5,159 nucleotides of DNA from an uncultured Akkermansia sp. (lineage in GTDB: Bacteria > Verrucomicrobiota > Verrucomicrobiia > Verrucomicrobiales > Akkermansiaceae). How positions within the stretch are numbered: the stretch's first letter is position 1; each line of letters starts with the position of its first letter. The stretch spans positions 1 to 5,159 of the forward strand of contig CAAFXA010000565.1 in assembly GCA_900766865.1 (NCBI GenBank). Reading direction: 5' to 3'. The notes under the pieces are model-generated. The model was not told the origin of the DNA and did not search any database. It was given only the letters and a program-made list of their open reading frames with translations. Positions 1-5,159 of the stretch are shown here, in pieces. The position numbers were made by a program, and so were the translations under genes.

Positions 1-2412
1 CATGGCCTGCACCAGGCGAATTAACGAAACCGGACAAGAGACTCGCTTGGCATCCGGAAAACGATGCGCCACACAGGGCTGAGCTTCCAGGGCTGCGGCT
101 TTCTCCCCCTGGCGGTGCATATAGAACCTCCAGCCATCAACCGGCAGAAGACACCCGGCTACAGCACGACGCACCGCAGCACTCGCATCCTTATGATACT
201 TTTCGGCCCAGGGCAACACCTCAGCAGCCGTACGAGGAGCCTCGGCCAGGCATTGTAAGGCGGAACGATACTGCTCCGGCACTTCGGCCATCACCCCTTT
301 GGCTTCCGGACAATCCGGCAACCGCGACAGCAGAAGGAACGCCGCCTCAGCCCGCTGTTCTGTCGGCGTCTCGGGCTGCAATGCCTGCATAAGGCTCGGT
401 GCATTCTTCAATACTTCACCGGAAGCCACAGCCGCCTCGTCTCGCGGCAACGATTCCACATCCCGCTCCAACAGGCTACTTCTCTGTTCCGCCGACAGCG
501 GGAAAGAGGCCAGAAACGCCCGCATACCCGGAGCTTTTGTTTCCGAGGCATACAACAGTTCGGAGAAGGCATTGAACTCCTGACGCTGCAGCAGGTCGGC
601 AACAAACTCCCGCCGCATCTTCAGGATGTATTCCGGATGGTCCTCCAGCAAATCATTCAGAATGGACGTATCCAGTTTCTCCACGCGGGCATCCAGTAAC
701 CCTTCTGCCATGGCCGGATTAAGATGCAGCATGGCGGCATAGATGACAGACTGCATTGCTTCATCTTCCTCGGATGGAGCAGTAAGCTCCTGCTGCAGCC
801 ACCCACACAAGAGCACCACCGGCTCCGTCTCTTTCTTGTCTGTTTTTATATAATTGAATACAAGGCGCCGAAGTGCCTCGCGCCTGTCCATAACAGGCAC
901 CAGTTCATCCTGAAGCCAAGCCATAAAGGCCTCGGCATACACCTTGTTGGCTGTATAGATTCTAGCCCCCCAGGCCGCCATCACCCTACGCTTCACGCGG
1001 GGGTCCGGGTTTTCCAGCAATGACGCCAGCACAGCCTGCACCGCCTTACGACGTACCCCATCAACATCAAAAACGGTTTCGTACTCATCATCATAGTGAA
1101 TGAGCATATCCACCTGTTCCGGGGAAAATCGGCGCACCGCATCCTCCAGCGCCGGGCTTAGTGGCGTTTTCTGCACACAGTACAGATATGCCAGGTAAGG
1201 TGAGGCTGAGGGAGTGCGCACAGCATATTCCGTAAGCTCTGACAGATAGCGGGATACCAGTTTGCGCCTGTGCAGAACCTGTATGGCATGAGAACGCACG
1301 GTTTCATCCTCATCGTTCTGCAGGGCATGGATGACCGCCTCCTGCACCGCTTTGTCACTTACAGAGGTAATATAGGAGCCGCCGTTCTGCAGGGCGCGCA
1401 AAGCTGCGGCCCGCACACGCCAGTTCTCGCACTGCAACAACTGCAGAAAATCTTTTACCGGCAGTGCATGTGCCGCACCTGCCTGAGACTTGCTGTCATC
1501 GGCCTCACCATCTGCCTCCATGTCGGCCAGGGCTTCCAACGCCGCCACCGCCACATCCTCATCTGACGACATTGCGCATTTGTTCAGAAACGCAATAACA
1601 GCCACAACCGGCTCGCAATCCGGCGCACGTCGGGCCGCAATCTGCAGGATGTTGCGATCCGTCTCCACCATGAGGCGATGCATGAGAATTTTAAATGCCT
1701 GGGTACCACCAATCTGCAGCAACACATCCACGGCCACTTCGCGCAGCAGACCATCTCCGGCATCCGCAAACTGCATCAGCACCGGCAAAGCATCCTTGCC
1801 GGCCTTGCGCAGAGATTCCAACCCTTCCAGTATATCGTTACGGGCATGCGAGGTGAGCTGCGTTGCCACATGTCCCACATCATCCGGCATAGCCTGCTGC
1901 AACTGTAAACGAAACGCCGCGCAGCGCAGATTATCGCGCTCTTTTTCCGGAAGCACGGGCACCTCCAGAGCTTTCTGCAGGGCGGCAGAAAGCGCCGCGC
2001 GCCAAGGCGCAAAGCGCAGGCAGATGCGGCGCTGTGTGTCGGGGTCTGCCGTCTGCAGCAACGCCACAGTCGCAGCCAGGCGCTCCGGTGCCGGAGCCTC
2101 GGTCGGGTCGCCCGCCAGTTCTTCCGCTGCGGCCCACTCGTCCAGGGCCTTTCGCACGTCCTCCGGCACCTCCGAAGGCAACGCCCAGGGGTCCAGGCCA
2201 AAATCTCTGCCGGTAATCAGCTCCAGCAAATCCAGTGCAGCAGAACGCACCCGAACATCCTTATGGCGCAGATACTGCACCAGTTCCCGGCGCTCGCAGC
2301 TCTCCGGCGCTGTACCCCAGGCCGCAATTTCCCGCAACGGCTCCGCCCCACCGGCAACCCACGGAAGCAAGAGCAGCAAAGCAGCAGAATATCGAAGGGT
2401 AGCGGGAGCCAT
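1..2412 (-). CDS. Exported HEAT-repeat protein, C-terminus cut off by the window edge
   Basis: The frame read leftward from the ATG at 2410-2412 stays open for 804 codons to base 1, so the gene is 3'-truncated. The first 23 residues look like a Sec signal peptide: a short n-region with one Arg (R7), a hydrophobic core with five consecutive Leu (12-16), and a likely cut near VAGGA/EP. The mature protein is almost all paired amphipathic helices with HEAT-type turns (D-x-x-V-R followed by A-A-L). The clearest are near residues 41-68 (KDVRVRSAALDLL), 207-236, 265-297, 316-343 (ENWRVRAAALRAL), 352-383 (DEDETVRSHAIQVL), 452-485 (NPDPRVKRRVMAAW) and 736-755. A flexible acidic linker at 297-317 divides the array. 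From about 760 the repeat pattern fades into an aromatic and Cys-containing stretch. HEAT solenoids are generally protein-binding scaffolds; no catalytic motif is visible. The start lies 9 bases after the preceding stop and has no clear Shine-Dalgarno sequence, which suggests translational coupling. The partner and function are unknown. The coding call is firm; the family call rests on repeat pattern alone. Confidence 0.86.
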   Translation of the reverse strand, partial: MAPATLRYSAALLLLLPWVAGGAEPLREIAAWGTAPESCERRELVQYLRHKDVRVRSAALDLLELITGRDFGLDPWALPSEVPEDVRKALDEWAAAEELAGDPTEAPAPERLAATVALLQTADPDTQRRICLRFAPWRAALSAALQKALEVPVLPEKERDNLRCAAFRLQLQQAMPDDVGHVATQLTSHARNDILEGLESLRKAGKDALPVLMQFADAGDGLLREVAVDVLLQIGGTQAFKILMHRLMVETDRNILQIAARRAPDCEPVVAVIAFLNKCAMSSDEDVAVAALEALADMEADGEADDSKSQAGAAHALPVKDFLQLLQCENWRVRAAALRALQNGGSYITSVSDKAVQEAVIHALQNDEDETVRSHAIQVLHRRKLVSRYLSELTEYAVRTPSASPYLAYLYCVQKTPLSPALEDAVRRFSPEQVDMLIHYDDEYETVFDVDGVRRKAVQAVLASLLENPDPRVKRRVMAAWGARIYTANKVYAEAFMAWLQDELVPVMDRREALRRLVFNYIKTDKKETEPVVLLCGWLQQELTAPSEEDEAMQSVIYAAMLHLNPAMAEGLLDARVEKLDTSILNDLLEDHPEYILKMRREFVADLLQRQEFNAFSELLYASETKAPGMRAFLASFPLSAEQRSSLLERDVESLPRDEAAVASGEVLKNAPSLMQALQPETPTEQRAEAAFLLLSRLPDCPEAKGVMAEVPEQYRSALQCLAEAPRTAAEVLPWAEKYHKDASAAVRRAVAGCLLPVDGWRFYMHRQGEKAAALEAQPCVAHRFPDAKRVSCPVSLIRLVQAM

Positions 2413-2421
2413 GCAGGGAAC

Positions 2422-2922
2422 TTATAAATCGGATATAATATTCAGTATGAGACTCACGACCTCGGCCAGTTTGGGGCTGTTGTAGTACGCCTTATCTTCC
2501 AGGTCGGCAATGACTGAATCCAGTTTATCATAAAGCGCCTGCACGGCGGGGTCAGATTCCATCTCATCCAGCAGCTCATCATACTCCCCGGCGCCTACGT
2601 CAATGGCCATGGCCTCCAGTGCCCGGGCATCTGCCAGCACCTCCTGGAGCGAACTCGCCACTTCATCCGGCACAGCGGCTACCAAATCGCTGGAAAGTCG
2701 CTCCGTAAGCCCCTGCACTATGGACAACTGGGCAAGCATATAGCGGCTGGCAATATTCTCCACGGCATCGCCATCTTCCTGCTCGTGTACGATGTTTTCT
2801 CCTTCTGCCGCGGCGCCATCTGCCTCTGCGGCTAGCAGTACCACGGGGTCATACGGCAATGCTTGGGCTACACAACCAAGGCTCATCAACACAGCAAGAC
2901 TCGCAAACGTTTTTCTTACCAT
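2422..2922 (-). CDS. Small secreted acidic helical protein of unknown function
   Basis: This gene encodes 166 residues from the ATG at 2920-2922 to a TAA at 2422-2424. Residues 1-21 form a typical Sec signal peptide: basic MVRK start, hydrophobic core (FASLAVLMSLG) and an AQA cleavage site before LPYD. The SLGC at 14-17 resembles a lipobox but has Ser at -3 and Leu at -2, so signal peptidase I cleavage is the better reading. The mature part, about 145 residues, is strikingly acidic (about 32 Asp/Glu against 6 Lys/Arg) and has no Cys or Trp. After an Ala/Glu-rich N-terminal segment it reads as several amphipathic helices. An in-frame ATG at 2959-2961 would add 13 residues, but it abuts GAGGA too closely for a normal ribosome site and would put a long n-region before the signal core, so I prefer 2922. 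The gene lies 107 bases after recG and 9 bases before the HEAT-repeat gene, in the same frame as the latter. I do not recognise the family; a periplasmic partner of the HEAT protein is only a guess. Confidence 0.75.
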   Translation of the reverse strand: MVRKTFASLAVLMSLGCVAQALPYDPVVLLAAEADGAAAEGENIVHEQEDGDAVENIASRYMLAQLSIVQGLTERLSSDLVAAVPDEVASSLQEVLADARALEAMAIDVGAGEYDELLDEMESDPAVQALYDKLDSVIADLEDKAYYNSPKLAEVVSLILNIISDL

Positions 2923-2946
2923 AACACGCAGTTTGTATATACAGCC

Positions 2947-2977
2947 ATTAGAGTAACACATTCCTCAACTTTTTCAA
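2947..2977 (-). promoter_or_regulatory. Candidate sigma-70-type promoter for the two exported-protein genes
   Basis: On the minus strand, TTGAAA (2972-2977) precedes TCTAAT (2947-2952) by a 19-base spacer in the AT-rich gap downstream of recG. TCTAAT matches five of six bases of the -10 consensus but lacks the important A at position 2, and the spacer is longer than the ideal 17. Transcription would start near 2940, downstream of the alternative ATG at 2961. This fits the start chosen at 2922 with a short leader. The assignment is by eye and weak; readthrough from recG is an alternative. Confidence 0.25.
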
Positions 2978-2994
2978 GCTCTAAATCAACTTTT
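2965..2994 (-). repeat. Direct repeat of AAAAGTTGA with 21-base period
   Basis: Two exact copies of AAAAGTTGA (minus strand) lie at 2986-2994 and 2965-2973, with starts 21 bases apart, about two helical turns. The left copy partly overlaps the candidate -35 element. The spacing would place both copies on the same face of the DNA, as for paired sites of a regulator, but the repeat is short and the region is A/T-rich, so chance is quite possible. Confidence 0.35.
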
Positions 2995-3029
2995 CTCCAA
3001 AAAAGCTATCGTGCAGAAGTTCAGGTGCC

Positions 3030-5153
3030 TTATGCGGTAACGCCCTGCTCTTCCTCTGGTGCCACCAACGCCCTCAGCGCAGCATGCTCCGGCAACTGCA
3101 GCTCCGGGTCTCGCTCCAGAATTGCAGCGGCATCCCGCCCTGCACGATGTATGAGGCGCATATCCGACAACCACTCCGTAAACTGCACAGCCCCCAGCCC
3201 GCTCTGAGCCGTCCCCAGCACATCGCCCGGGCCACGCAAGCGGAAATCCTCCTCAGCAATTTCAAATCCGTTGAGCGTGCGGCAAAGCACCTCCAACTTC
3301 TCCCGCCCCGGCTCCCCGGCCTTTGCCGCAGAAAGCAGAATGCAGTAGCTCTTGTGCTGCCCACGGCCGATACGCCCGCGCAACTGGTGCAACTGGGATA
3401 AGCCGAAGGAATCTGCATCATTGATAAGCATGATGGTGGCATTCGGCACATCAACCCCCACCTCCACTACGGTGGTGGCCACTAAAATGTGGGTCTCGTT
3501 GGCACGGAAAGCCGCCATCACGGCATCCTTCTCATCCGGGGAAAGGCGCCCATGCAGCAGGCCAATAGGTTCCTGCGGGAATATGCCTTTCCATTTCTCG
3601 AACTCGGTAGTAGCGGCAGCCTGCTCCCGCGATTCGCTCTCCTCGATGAGCGGAGCCACGATATATATCTGACGCCCGGCCTCGAGCTCGCTCTGCATGA
3701 AGCTAATGATACGCTTCATGTTGTTGGGATTGCGCAGGGCGGTAACAATTTCTCCGCGATTGGCCGGCAATTCATCGATAACGGAGACATCCAGGTCTCC
3801 GTACAGGGTGAGGGTCAGGGTTCGAGGAATGGGGGTAGCCGTCATGACCAGCACATCCGGGCTATCGCCACCGGCTATAAACTTCTCGCGCTGAGCCACG
3901 CCGAACTTATGCTGCTCATCCACCACAGCCAGCACGAGATTGCGGGGCCGGCTCTTTTTATAAAGCAGCGCATGCGTACCCACCAGCAAGCGCGGAGTGT
4001 CATCCGCTGCGGTCGGGTCATCTGGCACATAGCCCAGATCCTCGCTGCGATCGGCCGTACGCAGAGACAAACGCACATCCATACCGGCCAACAGGCGGCG
4101 GAAGTTGTTGAAATGCTGCTCTGCCAGAATCTGCGTGGGAGCAATCATGGCGGCGGTTCCGCCGCTCTCCACGGCCAGCAGCATGGCACACAGAGCCACC
4201 AGCGTCTTGCCGCTGCCCACATCTCCCTGCAGCAGACGATTCATTTGCCGCGGAGCCGCCATATCCGCGCGAATTTCTGCCACACATCGCGCCTGAGCCG
4301 CGGTGAGCGCAAAAGGCAGAGCCGCCAGAAGCTCTTGCAAATAGCCATCCGTGCGCACATTCACGCGCCCGGGACGCGACTGCGTGCGGCGTCGGCGCCA
4401 GGCCACCCGGAACTGCTGAGCAAAACACTCTGCCAGCGCAAAACGAAGGCGAGCCTTGCGATATGCCTCCGGCTCAGCAGGGAAATGCAAATCCTGCAGG
4501 GCCCGGCGGAACGGATACGCCGGCGCCACATCATACCCCGGCACCGGCACAATATCGGGCAACTGCTGCAGCAAATCCCACACCAGGGTACGGAAGCGCC
4601 GGGCAGCCAGCCCCGAGATACCGCGATATATCGGCACGATGCGGCCAGTGTGTACCCGAATCATATCTCCGGCATCGCGCATATCCCCAGGAACGCCCCC
4701 CATCGCCGCCTCCACCAGGCGCAGTCCGGCATCCTCATCCTCCATCACCTCGAAATCCGGATTGGTCATGGTAAGTTTGCCGCCGTACTCCTTCACCTTG
4801 CCATACACGGAAAGCGTCATCCCCACTGCCAGAATCTTTGCGACATAGGGCATATTGAACCACCGCAACAGCAAGCGGGCCCCATGCGGCTCATCCTCCG
4901 CACCTACGCTCACCTCGTAGTAGCGCTTGTACGAAAAACGCCAACCGGCACTATATACATGCACCAACAGGCTCACCGTTTCGCCATTCACCAGGCTGGC
5001 CACCGGCTTGGTACTGCGCCTGTCCTCGTAGCGGCGGGGGATACGCAGCAACACATCGCCCACAGTACAAAATGAAGCCGCGGCAAGCGCCTGCTGCTCT
5101 CGCGGAGTCACGTCGGGCAACGCATCCAGCGTATCTGTCAGCTTCAGGGCCAC
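3030..5153 (-). CDS. recG: ATP-dependent DNA helicase RecG
   Basis: RecG is a cytoplasmic superfamily 2 helicase that binds branched DNA (forks, Holliday junctions, D- and R-loops) and drives fork regression and branch migration during repair. The 707-residue product is the usual family size and complete. An N-terminal helical part ends in RIPRRYEDRR (37-46), followed by the OB-fold wedge (about 50-138). Helicase motifs follow in order: LTAAQ at 283-287, Walker A GDVGSGKT at 310-317, APTQILAEQH at 338-347, VGTHALL at 391-397, the Walker B box DEQHKFG at 412-418 (the family more often has Arg for this Lys), TATPIPRT at 438-445, YIVAPLIEESE at 497-507, VATTVVEVGVDVPNA at 558-572 and QLHQLRGRIGRG at 587-598. 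The TRG-region motif LRGPGDVLGTAQSG is at 639-652. All catalytic residues are intact. The start is GTG at 5151-5153; an in-frame TGA at 5157-5159 excludes any longer form except a CTG start one codon upstream. Its ribosome site falls at or beyond the edge. The 107-base gap after recG suggests that the downstream genes can be transcribed separately. Confidence 0.97.
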   Translation of the reverse strand: MALKLTDTLDALPDVTPREQQALAAASFCTVGDVLLRIPRRYEDRRSTKPVASLVNGETVSLLVHVYSAGWRFSYKRYYEVSVGAEDEPHGARLLLRWFNMPYVAKILAVGMTLSVYGKVKEYGGKLTMTNPDFEVMEDEDAGLRLVEAAMGGVPGDMRDAGDMIRVHTGRIVPIYRGISGLAARRFRTLVWDLLQQLPDIVPVPGYDVAPAYPFRRALQDLHFPAEPEAYRKARLRFALAECFAQQFRVAWRRRRTQSRPGRVNVRTDGYLQELLAALPFALTAAQARCVAEIRADMAAPRQMNRLLQGDVGSGKTLVALCAMLLAVESGGTAAMIAPTQILAEQHFNNFRRLLAGMDVRLSLRTADRSEDLGYVPDDPTAADDTPRLLVGTHALLYKKSRPRNLVLAVVDEQHKFGVAQREKFIAGGDSPDVLVMTATPIPRTLTLTLYGDLDVSVIDELPANRGEIVTALRNPNNMKRIISFMQSELEAGRQIYIVAPLIEESESREQAAATTEFEKWKGIFPQEPIGLLHGRLSPDEKDAVMAAFRANETHILVATTVVEVGVDVPNATIMLINDADSFGLSQLHQLRGRIGRGQHKSYCILLSAAKAGEPGREKLEVLCRTLNGFEIAEEDFRLRGPGDVLGTAQSGLGAVQFTEWLSDMRLIHRAGRDAAAILERDPELQLPEHAALRALVAPEEEQGVTA

Positions 5154-5159
5154 CAGTCA

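Noticed and set aside
1490..2485. A 331-codon open frame on the plus strand.
   Set aside because: It is antisense to the HEAT-repeat gene and runs into the small-protein gene. Its Ser/Arg/Ala-rich composition without structure is typical of a shadow frame; the minus-strand frame carries a signal peptide and repeats.
2871..2877. SLGC in the small protein's signal peptide, read as a lipoprotein lipobox.
   Set aside because: Ser at -3 and Leu at -2 fit the lipobox poorly, while a good signal peptidase I site (AQA before LPYD) follows four residues later.
2991..3029. A possible terminator after recG: CTTTT-TTGGAG-AAAAG next to a T-run on the minus strand.
   Set aside because: The stem is five pairs, nearly all A-T, with no GC-rich part, and the T-run lies inside the stem instead of after it. 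It would not make a convincing intrinsic terminator.
586..4571. The palindrome CTGCAG occurs 13 times (for example 586, 793, 1318, 1387, 1441, 1642, 1714, 1975, 2053, 3096, 4227, 4494, 4566), several times more than expected by chance; it could suggest a protein-binding or modification site.
   Set aside because: All 13 copies sit exactly in codon phase as CTG-CAG, encoding Leu-Gln in the HEAT protein or RecG. Biased Leu and Gln codons plus Leu-Gln-rich helices explain them without a DNA-level signal.
3489..5075. A 528-codon open frame on the plus strand opposite recG.
   Set aside because: It lies wholly antisense to an unmistakable RecG with all motifs intact. Its translation is rich in His, Arg and Gln with no domain pattern, as expected when a GC-biased gene is read from the other strand.
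5151..5159. The TGA at the right edge as the end of an upstream gene overlapping or abutting recG.
   Set aside because: Only one codon is visible before the window ends, so no reading frame can be assessed. It is used only to limit the recG start.

Overview
The window looks like an ordinary chromosomal stretch of a moderately GC-rich, Gram-negative-type bacterium. All three recognisable genes lie on the minus strand and are read from right to left: recG, then a small secreted acidic protein, then a long secreted HEAT-repeat protein that runs off the left edge. Codon use is the same throughout (CTG for Leu, CAG for Gln, GCG/GCC for Ala, CCG for Pro), and nothing suggests recent transfer. The pairing of exported HEAT-repeat proteins with starts that lack a clear Shine-Dalgarno sequence recalls the Planctomycetota-Verrucomicrobiota group (for example Akkermansia relatives). 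That is an impression, not something the sequence proves.

Right part (3030-5153): a complete RecG, the ATP-dependent branched-DNA helicase that remodels stalled replication forks and recombination intermediates. It has the OB-fold wedge, every helicase motif and the TRG motif. It starts at GTG, two codons after an in-frame TGA at the extreme right edge.

Middle (2923-3029): a 107-base AT-rich gap, the only real non-coding DNA in the window. It holds a weak candidate promoter and a 9-base direct repeat spaced 21 bases apart. It probably begins a second transcription unit. No convincing hairpin terminator follows recG.

Left part (1-2922): a 166-residue protein with a signal peptide and a strongly acidic, cysteine-free mature part, followed after only 9 bases and in the same reading frame by an exported HEAT-repeat protein of more than 800 residues. 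The frame of the second gene is open from 2412 down to base 1 with no stop (804 codons), so its C-terminus lies outside the window. The two genes are probably co-transcribed and translationally coupled, and both products should leave the cytoplasm. Their function is unknown. I see no tRNA, rRNA, CRISPR array, insertion sequence or prophage signal. The most interesting element is the uncharacterised exported pair, not a recognisable new system.
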